Shown here: piece by piece, positions 27,012-36,742 of the stretch
Position numbering within the stretch: the first letter of the stretch is position 1
How the letters are laid out: each line of letters opens with the position of its first letter
Assembly: GCA_001430745.1 (NCBI GenBank)
Contig: KQ482042.1
Span: forward strand, 1,559,222-1,609,335
DNA length: 50,114 nt
From: Auxenochlorella pyrenoidosa
Taxonomy: Eukaryota; Chlorophyta; Trebouxiophyceae; Chlorellales; Chlorellaceae
Direction of reading: 5' to 3'
The notes under the pieces: generated by a model
Database searches by the model: none
The model's input: only the letters and a program-made list of their open reading frames with translations
What the model was told of the DNA's origin: nothing
Made by a program: the position numbers and the translations under genes

Positions 27012-28126
27012 TCACATGCCCTTGGTGTGCTCCACCACCTCGTCCAGGGTGATGGCCTGGTCCGACCCCGCAAAGTCGTTCTCCTCGGTGAGGAACAGCA
27101 TGCAGTGGCACTCCTGCGGGGGGCGCACGCAGCAGCACAGGCGCGCACGGTCAGAGCCGGGCGTGGAGGGCAAGCGGGGGCCAGGGGCTTGCAGGGCAGG
27201 GCACCGCCTGCCTGGCCGCTCCCTGCTGCTGCCCTGGGGGTGGCAGCCTGCGCGCACCTTGCGCTCGCGCATGGGCACGCAGGGGCAGTTCCAGAAGCCC
27301 ATCTCTGCCTCGGCAGCCTGCACGGGAGGGGTGTGTGGGAGCGCAGCCAGGAGGGGGGCCATTGTCGACAGCGTGGTGCGGTTAGGGCAAGCTGCTCATC
27401 GCCCAGCCCTGCAAGGCACACCATGGATGCTGCTGCTGCAGTGCCTGGCGGGGACCAGCAGCGGGCAGGGGCGGGCGGGGTGGCGCCCAGGCCGACCTTG
27501 TCGTCGTAGTGGCGGCAGGGGCACAGCGGCGCGCCCAGCTCGTCCTTGTGCTCCGCCAGGCCCTTGATCACCACCGCGGTCACCGACTTGTCCATGCAGA
27601 AGTAGGTGCCAGACCTGCGGCAGGGAGCGGCTTTGGAGGGCAGCGCGTGTGGGAGGCCTGGGGCGCTGGGGGCAGCGCAACAGCGGCAATCAGGTGGTCA
27701 GCTGCACAGGGAGCGCCGCGGTGCGAGAGGTTTGGCTGGATGCATTTATTAGCTGATTCAGGTGGAACAGCCTGATGATAACATCGCCAGCTGCGATTGG
27801 CGGCTGCAACGGCGGCGGCGGCGGTGGTGCGCGGCAGCGGCTGAAAACCCACATCTTGGCGTACTGCTCAGAGAACTTGCGCATCACCTCCAGACTGCGG
27901 AGCTCGGGTGAAATTTCGGTGGCTGCGGGACAAGGGAGAAGCTGGTGGGGACTGTCGATGGCTTGGCCACCAGGTTCACGCAAGTGCCGCTGTGGGTGTT
28001 GCTTGACTCACAGATGTTGGCGTTCACACGCAGCGACCGCCGTGCGGTGCGGCTGGCGCGGAAGGCTCGACGCTGGCCCGAGAGCGCCGCGGTGCTGCAA
28101 GAGGCTGCTGTCGTCGCCATGGTCAT
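27012..28126 (-). CDS. FTRC: Ferredoxin-thioredoxin reductase catalytic subunit, plastid
   Basis: The FTR catalytic subunit passes electrons from ferredoxin to thioredoxin through a 4Fe-4S cluster and a redox disulphide, linking light to Calvin-cycle enzyme activity. Exons 28126-28012, 27922-27853, 27614-27497, 27317-27258 and 27113-27012 give 154 residues. The transit peptide reads MTMATTAASCSTAALSGQ then RASRTARRSLRVN. The mature protein shows STEISPELRSLEVMRKFSEQ, YFCMDKSVTAVVIKGLAEHK, and the full cysteine set in family spacing: CPC in GAPLCPCRHYDDK, CPC in GFWNCPCVPMRER and CHC in KECHCMLFL. The last residues (FAGSDQAITLDEVVEHTKGM) are standard. A second ATG two codons on (28120) could be the true start. 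All splice sites are GT-AG. Confidence 0.96.
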
Positions 28127-29320
28127 GTGATAGGGGTGGAGATCGGACGAGAAAGCCAGCCGATGGCGGTCAGAATGGGTGAAAGGGGGACTGCCCGGCA
28201 GCATCACAAAGCGCAGGCGGCCATGCGGGCGCAAAGCTGCCTTGTGAGCCAGTTTTTTGCTGGATCGGAGCGACTGACGCTCTTGCCAGGGCTCCGCTAG
28301 CTCGGAAGGGCTGCTCGCCCCGCCCTGTTCCACGCGCTGCCGCCACACCCGCCGGCGCTGTCGACTTATCCCGCCCCTCCACTGTGCCCCTGCTGCTTAC
28401 TTTATCAACGGAGTTGGATTTACAGAACGTTTGAAGTTGGTGTAAAGTCCCTTTGATCTCAAGCTGTAGTGGCGAGGCCAGGTGCTAAAAAACAGCCTGT
28501 TGAGGCGGCAGGTGTGTGGCGCGGCGGTGCCCGCCATGAGTGCACGGACAACCCAGGCTTTCACAAACATCTAGATGTCTTGGTGCTAATCTCATAATTG
28601 TGGCTCCTCCCTTCCCCCATGTTCCTTCCTGTCACCCGAGTGCGGTCTGTAGTGTACTGCTTGTACCAGAACGTAAGGGCGCTGCGCCCATGCGCCCATG
28701 CCTGGATGCTGATGCCACCCTGCAGCAGTGACCTCCAGCATGCGGCCCCTCACTGTAGTGTGTGGCGTTGAGGGGGTTAGACCAGCTGAGCCAGCTGGCT
28801 GAGGAGGGAGGAGACCGCGAACCTGGTTCCTTGAGCAGCCGGCGTGAGCCGCTGCATGCAGCAGGGCATGCGTCCGTCTTCTAGCCTGGTCCCAAACCCT
28901 TCCTCGTATTCTGGGTGCTGGCACTTTCAAGATGGTGGCCTCCCCATTGGTGGCCTGCGTTTCTAACGGGTGGCCCTTCGTCACCGCTTGCACCCAGTGC
29001 GTGCATAGCGCATGCGTCACTGTTGCAGCATTTTCCTGCCCCGCGGCGCTTCTCTCTTACCGTCGGACTCCTCTCCTGAATCAAACCAGTTACCTGTGCG
29101 CCCTTTTCGGCCTTGGAAACGCCAGCGGCTGTTGCGGCGGAATGACTGCGAACTGACTGGAGCGCCAGGCCATGCAGAGCAGCGGACCGCTCCCGGCACA
29201 CGCTGGCTGGGCGGTTGAGGGTGCGCCTCGAGAGCCTGAGCGTACAAGAGTGTGGCCACACCCCTATGCTCTGCGCTGACCGCTGGTTCGGGCGACGAAG
29301 GCGATCGCTTGTGGCCCGTG
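28127..29320. other. 1.2-kb intergenic region, presumed divergent promoters
   Basis: Between the FTR start (minus) and the two-RRM gene start (plus). Short open frames exist on both strands but none shows family resemblance or a good exon pattern. A 5' non-coding exon of either gene may lie here. No repeat or RNA gene was recognised. Confidence 0.4.
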
Positions 29321-31669
29321 ATGGAGTTTGAGGGCGCTGCTGAAACCGAGCAGCACCGCAACCTTCTCTCGACAGGTGTCCAAGCGGGCGCTGTGCCAAC
29401 AGGCGGCCACGAGGCTGTCTACGGAGGTCTGCAACCCGATCTGGCGGGTCAGCGTGAGTGTCGGGAAGTCCAGTACCACAATCAGGGTGTGCCGCCGCAC
29501 TCCTGCGCTACCGTGACCGCTGTGGTGCTGCTTGGCCAGGAGAGTGCATCGGCCTGAATGCTGTTGCCTGCCTGGCTGGGCGCCTGCTCCTTCCTTGGGT
29601 GCAGTGCTGGCAGCGCAGCTGCAGCGCCTATCGTTGTGCAGCCGCGTGCCTGTGGACGAGCTGGAAGGCGGGCGCTTCTGCCGCTCCTCCCCGTTTGGCG
29701 GCAGCTTGAGCAGTCCGCATCTGCAGCTGGACCCTGGAAGTTTTGCAGCTGACCTTCTGGCGCGGCTGCGTATGGGTGCTGGCATGCCCGGCAGCCTGCC
29801 AGGGCAGCCCCCAGGCTTGGCAGCTGCTGCCCGCCCCGCTGCCGCTGCTACTGTGGAGCAGCAGCAGTGTTATGTGCCTGCAGGGAGGCGGCGTGGCAGC
29901 AGCACTCACGGTGTGCGCAATGAGGAGAAAGTGCGGCGGACGGTGAGGGTCGGGGTCCCTTGTCTGTGGCCCAGGGTTGCTTCTGCCACCCTCCCCACCC
30001 CACCCCCCGCCCCCCCCATTTTGACTGCAGCCGCCTTGCCTGCCTCCCCTTACTCCCCAACCCGCAACAGATATACATCAGCGACATCAGCGAGCGCTGC
30101 ACCGAGGCGCAGCTGGCGGGTTTCTTCCGGGATTGCGGCCAGCTGGTGGACGTCCGAGTGTGCGGCGACCCCAACAGCTCGATGCGCTTCGCGTTTGTGG
30201 AGTTCACCACGGAGCTCAGCGCGCTGCGGGTGAGGAGGGAGCAGGAGCAGCCTCACAGTGCCTTGGTCTCCTGCGGTGTATCCTGACTGGCTTAACGCGC
30301 GCAGCAGGGTTTGCGTCTGTGCATCAGCTCCCTGTGCCGGCAGCTAGCGGGCAGTCGTAGAAACCTTGATTTTGTGCTCCAGCGCGTCCCACTGCTCGCT
30401 GATGCCCATCACACTTGTGACAGGGTTTTGGACTGCTCAATTTAATTCTGGGCACAGCAAGTCTTGCTTTCCTGGCCCTGGCACGGCTGCCTGCGATCCC
30501 CACATCCCCTGCAGGCGCTGAGCAAGAGCGGCAGCATACTGGGCAACTTCCCAATCCGCGTCAGCCCCTCCAAGACGGCCATCGTCCCTGTGAACAACAC
30601 GTGCGCCCGCTCTGCCTCGGGTCGGATGCTTTTCGGGGTAGCCACTGTATGACGCCCTGGCCGCTGCCATGTTCATTGCCGTCTGCGGTGTGACCCTCCT
30701 TGGCTCCTCTTCCACCTGCGTTCGGCTGCCTCCCTGCAGCTACCTGCCGCGCAGCATAGAGGAGCGAGAGTTGGTGGCGCGCACCGTGTTTGTGGGCAAC
30801 GTTGACCGCGTGGTCGAGCGGGACCAGCTGCGCGAGTTCTTTGAGAACCTCTGCGGTGAGGGAGGGCTGCTGGTTCCTGTGGCTGCGGGATAGCTGCACG
30901 CAAACCTGGCCAGGGGCCAGCAACAGCTTGGGTTCAGCTGAACTATGCGGCCCCTGAAACCAAGCACCTGCCCACCACCTTGAAGCACTGCCTCCTTGCC
31001 AGTACGCCTGCTGCAGGTGGACCTGGCAGAGGCTGTCCGCTCTTGCCCGGCCGTGTGCCTGCCTGGGTTGGCAAGCCGCTGCAATGTGCACTGCTGCCAG
31101 GGTGACCTTGAGTGCCATGCCCACGTCGCAGGCCCCGTGACCAAGATCCGCCTGCTGGGCGAGTCGCAGCAGCACTGCAAGATCGCCTTTGTGGAGTTTG
31201 CCACGGCTGGGGGCGCGGGGGCCGCGCTGAAGCTGAGCGGGGCGCTCCTGGGTGAGCTGGCTGGTGCATCATACGGGCTGTGTCAGACTGCCACAGCCAG
31301 ACCGAGATGGGCTGCCTTGCCCCCTTGCTGCTGCCTGGCACCACGATGAGCATCCACTTCTCGTGATGCGTCCAAACCCTGTGCACGAATCGCTGCACCT
31401 GCCCCGCAGGCACCTTGCCCCTGCGAGTGTCCCCTTCCAAGACGCCGGTGCGCTCTGAGGCTCGCCGCAACCATGATGCGCGCGCTCCACCTCCGAGCGC
31501 CCAGCTGGCTGTCCCTGGACTCCCAGCAGGCCTGCCGGTCTCAACGGGTGTGCGCCTGCCGGGGGCAACGGCGCCGCAGCAGGCCATGGGGCACACCATG
31601 CAGCTGCCGCCCGCACTGCTCATGGCAGTGGCGGGCCTGCAACTGCATCCAGGTGCGCTTCTTGGTTGA
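29321..31669 (+). CDS. CID8-13-type RNA-binding protein with two RRMs
   Basis: Seven exons (29321-29375, 29605-29942, 30071-30229, 30515-30600, 30740-30855, 31132-31251, 31410-31669) give 377 residues. Both RRMs match the plant CTC-interacting-domain proteins CID8-13. RRM1: IYISDISERCTEAQLAGFF, VCGDPNSSMRFAFVEF, then ILGNFPIRVSPSKTAIVPV. RRM2: RTVFVGNVDRVVERDQLREF, KIRLLGESQQHCKIAFVEF, then TLPLRVSPSKTPV. The linker TYLPRSIEERELVA is a hallmark of this family. RNP1-like aromatic residues are kept. CID proteins normally carry an N-terminal PAM2 motif that binds poly(A)-binding protein; none is clear in this N-terminus (MEFEGAAETEQHRNLL, Gly/Ala/Pro-rich after). Expected role: cytoplasmic or nuclear mRNA binding. 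The C-terminal tail after RRM2 is low complexity. Exon 1 is supported by phase only. Confidence 0.85.
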
Positions 31670-32287
31670 GCACCTGGAGCTTGCCACAGCTGCAGGAAGG
31701 GCTGGAGGCAAATCGACACAACCTGTTTCAAAAGAGTGAATCCTGATCTTTTCCAGCCACAACTCTCAAGCGTCTGCTCGGCTACCCGCACAGCACTTCA
31801 CACTGCAAGCTGCCAACAAGGAGCCCTCACTGCCTCTTAACCGATGTGCCATTGTGCATTTGGTGCTGCAATCAAGCTAGGGCCCAACAGACGCCCACTG
31901 CTCCATATGAACCACACTCACGCCCTCTGCCTCTCCTCTCCAAGAACTTTACCATGCACCCAACTACCAGTTTTGGGTGGTGTAAAAGCCAGCAACGCCT
32001 GGTCTATCCCCCTTGGCCGTCCCATTCTTCCTACTTCCCCGTGACACCGCCACCAAGCAATCATCCTTCGTCTTGCTCAAGGAGTGAACGTGACCTCCAC
32101 TCTCTGTTCAATCTTAACACTCCACCTCATAACTCTTAACGTGTCCAAGGCAGCCACTGCGCCCACCCCTGTCTGCCTTTTGTATCCCTGCCAGCGCTGC
32201 TTATAAGGCCGATGCCCCCTGTCTGAAATAGCTGTGATAATCTGCGTATGCGCAAACAGGTAGCCACAGGAATGAACATAAATCATA
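31670..32287. other. Convergent 3' region
   Basis: 618 bases between the stops of the RRM gene (plus) and the class IV aminotransferase-like gene (minus). Lower GC than the surroundings, with no family-like ORF. A TGTAA at 31981-31985 may end the plus-strand transcript. Confidence 0.5.
31981..31985 (+). terminator. Candidate poly(A) signal TGTAA of the RRM gene
   Basis: TGTAA 312 bases past the stop codon at 31669, inside the AT-richer convergent spacer. Confidence 0.4.
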
Positions 32288-33712
32288 TCAGAGGTCCAGG
32301 GCATGACAGGTGGGTAGCATGTCGGCCAGCGCAGCAGCCAGCGAAGCGGTGATAGGGCCTGGGGCAGCTGGCAGTTGCATCTCCCAGGGAGGCAGGCCCC
32401 AGACGTTTGCCTTGCCGCAGGACACGGTGCGCAGTGGCTGCACCAGGCGCAGGGCGTTGGTGATGAAGGCTTCGCGCCAGGCCTGCCTGCTGTGCATGCT
32501 GGGCGCATCTTCGCGTATCATATAGCCCAGCGTGCGACAGGCCTGCAGCACTCGCGCCCGCACAGTGCCCCACACAACGCCGTCGCGCATGCCCGCCGTC
32601 CATACTGTCACATCCGACGGCTTGAAGCTTGTCAGGCCGCTGCTGCCGGCGCTGGAGGGCGCCGCTGCTTCGCTACCTCTGCCGTCCTCCTCGCCGCCTG
32701 CTGCCTGCCCCATGCTGTCACTTGCTGCCATGCCATAAGTCACCACAAAAAAGTTTGTGACCAAGCCTTCAAGCAGCCGGCCATCGGCTGTGCAGAGCAG
32801 CACCTCGTCAGATGCGGCGCCGCCAGCCCCGGCGCGCAGCTGCTCCAACGGCTGGCGGTCGGCCACCCATCCAGAGTCCTGCACAGGTGGCGAGTGTGAG
32901 GCAGTGAGGCAGGACAGCTGGGCCTTCACACAGCAGCACGCATTCCACTGGCAAGCAGCCATGGGCTGCAGGGACACTACAGGGCAGCGGCGCACCAGGC
33001 GCAGCCACGGCACAGCAGTAAATAAGTGTGCAAGGGTGGACACAGTGCACGGCCGCTCACCTTGCCCTCTGGCACGCTGCGCGGCCCGCCCAGCACCACG
33101 GCGGCACACGGGCTGCTGCCGGGCGGGCTGCAGGGTTGCGCCAGCGCCCGGATGCCCAGCCCACACGGGTTGTCGTCGGCTGGCGGAAGCACAATGATGA
33201 GCATCAAGTGCTGCGCTGCTGCGTGCGCCAGCTCTGCGGCAGCCAGCGCTTCACGGACCGGCGCTCCCAGCAGCTGCTGCAGAGCCTGGGGCTCTGGGGC
33301 TTGAGTGCTCTGCATGTTTAGGAGGGATGGAGGAGTGAAGCAGGCATGCTGTGAGGGGCAGCTAGCATGGCTCCACCTTGCCCGCTTCTGAATGCGCAAC
33401 TTGCTGCTGCACGGCGCCACCAGGAAACACACAGCGAGAGTATCAATGTGCAGACTCCGAATACCCCCTGGCTTGCCAACTGCTCCCACCCCGCCCCTCA
33501 ACTCTTCTCACCTCCAGCCAAGCAAAATAGCGCGCATAACACCTGTCTAGCCCTTCATGCATGGCCCGCAGCGAGCGGACAAGCCGCTCCAGGTGGGTGG
33601 CCCAGTCAACAAGCTCCAGCTGGGCCGCGCCTGAAGTGCACAAGGCAGCGCTGCTGCCGCTTGCGCTGCGCCGCACCCAGATGGTGGTGTACGCGCCCCG
33701 TGGGGCATCCAT
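32288..33712 (-). CDS. Class IV PLP aminotransferase-like protein (AT3G54970 type)
   Basis: Fold-type IV PLP enzymes include branched-chain and D-amino-acid aminotransferases and aminodeoxychorismate lyase. Exons 33712-33512, 33309-33061 and 32878-32288 give at least 346 residues. Family signs: RGAYTTIW near the start, HLERLVRSLRAM, then EGKDSGWVADRQPLEQL, where the Lys is the expected Schiff-base residue and is the last codon of exon 2, then DEVLLCTADGRLLEGLVTNF, the PLP-phosphate loop segment, then MRDGVVWGTVRARVL, MIREDAPS and EAFITNALRLVQPLRTV. The best match by memory is the plant D-amino-acid-aminotransferase-like group, of unproven substrate. A 50-residue Ser/Ala/Gly insert follows FFVVTYG. 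The start is uncertain: the frame is open upstream to a TAG just beyond 33877, and an exon from an ATG near 33906 (MRSFASSRQ) may supply a targeting peptide. Confidence 0.8.
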
Positions 33713-34196
33713 TACAAACTGCTTGGGTCCCAGGGCCTGCTGTGGGGGCAGCTGGGTCTGGGGCTGCGAATGGGGAGCCGGAGGCTCGTGTTGCCTGCAC
33801 AGGGGGACAGGTCGCGGCGGGCGGTGGCGGGGCAGGCGCTTGAAACTAGCGAGCAGCGCAGACTCTGCACCATACACTGCCTACTTGAAGCAAATGATCG
33901 CATAGTTGTTCGAGCACAGCAGCGCGAGGTTCTAGCCCTGGACTTCGCTCCCAAGTCCTACCGCGGCTGGTCCGCCCTTTCAGGCCTGCCATTCATTGCA
34001 GCAGATTTATGTGAGATGAACTAGGTCGACGCTGGTCGTTCGCAGAGCGCTGTCAGCCCCTCCGCTGCCAGGCTGTCCATGCCCCTCTGCTGCCACAGCA
34101 AGCCATCCCAAGCCACTTTGCGAAGCCCAGACCCGCCGCTGTACACATCACATCCTTTGCAGCACATCAGGATTGCCTTCATTCCAAGCAGAGCAG

Positions 34197-35823
34197 TCAG
34201 TGCCGGCGCAGCAGCCGCACAAAGAGGGAGGGCGCAGAGACGCGCACGCGCAGGTCTGCGATGTCGACGTCGTGGCCCCCCTCCACCAGCCCCCACTGCT
34301 CAATCTGGTGGTCCTCCTCAGCTCGCGCCGCCGCCATGGCCTGCTCCACGCTGAGCTCCTGCGCCGTGGCTGCCAGCCCCAGCAGCACAGACTTGCAGCA
34401 GGCAGCCAGCTGCTCAGCAGCCGCCAGCTGCCAGCGGTCCAGGCCCTGCGGCGCTTGGGTGGGGGGCAGCGCTGGAGGCGGGCATGCAAGTGGCAAGCGC
34501 CGAACGCAGTAGCCGCACCGCCCCCTCCCTCGCATCCCTGGGCAAACCCCAGCCCCGCCTCGGCCAGCCCCCAGAGCGCACCCGAAGGTGCCGCTCCACA
34601 GCCGCCAGCTCGCCGGGGCCCAGCTGCGCCCCAAAGATGCTGTCTGTGGGCGCCAGCTCCACCCCTAGCGTGCGCCGCGCCCAGGCCAGCACAGGGTCGT
34701 ACAGCTGCAGCAGGGTGGGCAGCGGCACCAGCTGAGGAGCAGCAGTAAGCAGCTGTGTGCACCTCTGGCTGTGGAGGGTGGGTGTGGCAGCATGCAGCAG
34801 CCACAAGGGACAGGTGAACACACATTGCAGGAGCGCATCGGCCTGCGCATTCAGGCTGCCTGTGCCGGTGCTGCTGCCCCGCTTGCCTGGGACTGTCGGT
34901 CGGCCAGCGGCCCTGGCTCGTCACGGCAGAGCACCGTGTCGGTGGGGAGGTACTGCAGCACAGGGGGGGCGCGTACGCAAAGTTACAAGATGAGTGCCTG
35001 AAGAACGGTCCCCGTTTGAGCGATCCGTCACATGCCGCCTTGTTGGATGCTGCCGCAGCCGGCTGCCAGCTGCGCGGGTGCGCCCCCCTTGCTGGCCGAC
35101 CTGCAGCATGGTGGTGATGACGTCGTCCCGCGGCTTGGGCTGGTCCAGGGCGGTGGCAGCCAGGGACATGAGCGGCATGGTGAAGGGCTGGATGCGCTGG
35201 ACCTGCCGAGGAGGGGTAAGTGCACCGGAGGGGGCTTGCAACGGGGACAGAGGCGCACGCTGGGGCAGGGTGCACAACCCTGGGCGGTATACGCCAACTG
35301 CATGTGCATGGGCTGTCCCAGCTCCTCTTCGGACGCGCAGCCGCGCCATCTGCTGCCCCCTGACATCAAAAAGGGAATCCATGACGGGCGCCAGCGCACC
35401 TGCCACTCCCACTCGGCTGCGATGGCCATCGCCAGCGCACGGCTGGGCACGATGAGCGGGTGCCGTGCCGGCGTACGTAGCACCCGGTGGTCAAGCATGA
35501 CTTGGTAGCCCCCCTGAAAGAATCGTCAGAGGAGTGTTGAGGTTGAGAGATTGCCCTTGAGCAGCCGTAAGCACAGGCAAGGGGCAGCAGGCCGCAGCAG
35601 GAGGCAGTGGCGGCAGTGGCGGCAGCGGCGGCGGCACCTGGTCCAGAGCCTCCTTGACGTGCACCGTCTTGTAGAACCGTGGAACGCCTTGGGTTGACAC
35701 TCCCTCACCCACACCGTGGGTGGCGAAGGAGGCGGCCAACGGGAGCAGCAAGATGTTCTTCAGGTTGGTGATGGGGCGCAACCCGAGCGCCTGCAGCGCT
35801 CCAGCATGTCTTGCCGCCTGCAT
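34197..35823 (-). CDS. ATP12: ATP12, mitochondrial F1-ATPase assembly chaperone
   Basis: ATP12 (ATPAF2) binds free F1 alpha subunit in the mitochondrial matrix until it pairs with beta. Exons 35823-35638, 35513-35400, 35202-35101, 34952-34887, 34731-34582 and 34445-34197 give 288 residues. A presequence (MQAARHAGALQALGLRPITN) precedes the conserved start VPRFYKTVHVKEAL, then YQVMLDHRVLRTPARHPLIV, AMAIAAEWEWQ, IQPFTMPLMSLAATALDQ, YLPTDTVLCRDEPGPL, YDPVLAWARRTLGVEL and the C-terminal helix pair QELSVEQAMAAARAEEDHQI and QWGLVEGGHDVDIADLR. Length and order are those of the family. Intron 4 starts with GC (34886-34885, CAG|GCAAGC); reading through it meets a stop after 11 codons, so the GC donor is well supported. 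Confidence 0.92.
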
Positions 35824-36015
35824 GATGTAAGCGATCAATGCTGAGCAGTGTAGATTGCGACAGCGAGGCCGAGACGAAGGTCTTCATGCTGCCCTGCTGT
35901 CGGCTTGTCTGGCAACAAGCAGTGCCTTTGAGTGGGTTCTTGCTTTGTCCGATATCATCAGGCATCTTGGTTTTGCACCCCGAAGGCTCCTGGCTGCCTG
36001 CAAAGCATTTCCCGG

Positions 36016-36535
36016 ATGGCCTCCGCGCAACCTGCTGCCCAGACGCAGTCGAAGCGCATTCTGACGACGGTTGAGATCCAGCAGGTGTGACAGATGCGCC
36101 CGTTGAGACCAGGCATGCACCCCTGTTCGAATGAATAGTGCTGGCTGCCGCCTCCGCCCTGACGCTTCGCCGGCCACCTCTGCTCGTCGTCACCTGCTGC
36201 TCGCTGTACACCTGTGCCTGGCTCTGTCGCTGCTTGCAGATGCTGGAAGAGAATGCCAAGCTCATCTCCGCCATCGTGGAAAACCAAAACATGGGCAGGC
36301 TGGAGCCGTGCATCGAGTGAGTGCCCCGCTAACCCACGGCCGTCATTCTGTGCAGTCATCGGCCCGAGCAGCGGACACGCTGTTCCGCACTCACTGTCGT
36401 GTCCCCAACACTTCTTGCAGGTATCAGAAGCGGCTGCAGGAGAATTTGATGAGCCTGGCGGCGCTTGCAGACTCGCAGGCGCAGCCGCAGCAGCAGCCAG
36501 CAGCGGGCGGAGCGCCAGGAGGGCAGCCACAGTGA
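36016..36535 (+). CDS. SS18/GIF (GRF-interacting factor) coactivator, SSXT domain
   Basis: Exons 36016-36084, 36240-36316 and 36421-36535 give 86 residues. Nearly the whole protein is the SSXT (SNH) domain: RILTTVEIQQMLEENAKLI, SAIVENQNMGRLEPCIEY and QKRLQENLMSLAALADSQ, with the family marks of an Asn-Gln-Asn tripeptide and LMxLAxLADSQ. It ends in a short Gln/Pro/Gly tail. Plant GIF proteins and animal SS18 are subunits of SWI/SNF chromatin remodellers, and GIFs bind GRF transcription factors through this domain. Here the protein is little more than the domain, lacking the long Gln/Gly/Tyr tail of SS18. It shares a short divergent promoter (35824-36015) with ATP12. Confidence 0.92.
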
Positions 36536-36742
36536 CGCTGCGCTCGCTTCATGCTGTACCACCATTGCCTTGACCCGGCCTTGACTGACCGACTGCCTTC
36601 CCCTTGGCTGTGCTTCGACCCTTCACCTGACCTCCTATGCGCTCACCATTCCTGCTTTTCCACTGCATTCCCAGAGCACATCTCTGCTTCCATGTACACT
36701 TCCAATGCCACCCTTGCGCATATACTTGGCAGGCAGACCAGC

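Noticed and set aside
29700..29760. A degenerate PAM2 motif (LQLDPGSFAADL) in the RRM protein
   Set aside because: The order of Leu, Pro and Phe does not fit PAM2 spacing and the key Ala and final Pro are absent.
33713..33906. Frameshift at the 5' end of the class IV aminotransferase-like gene
   Set aside because: The change of frame between MRSFASSRQ and the enzyme frame is more simply explained by an unresolved 5' intron or by starting at the internal ATG (33712).
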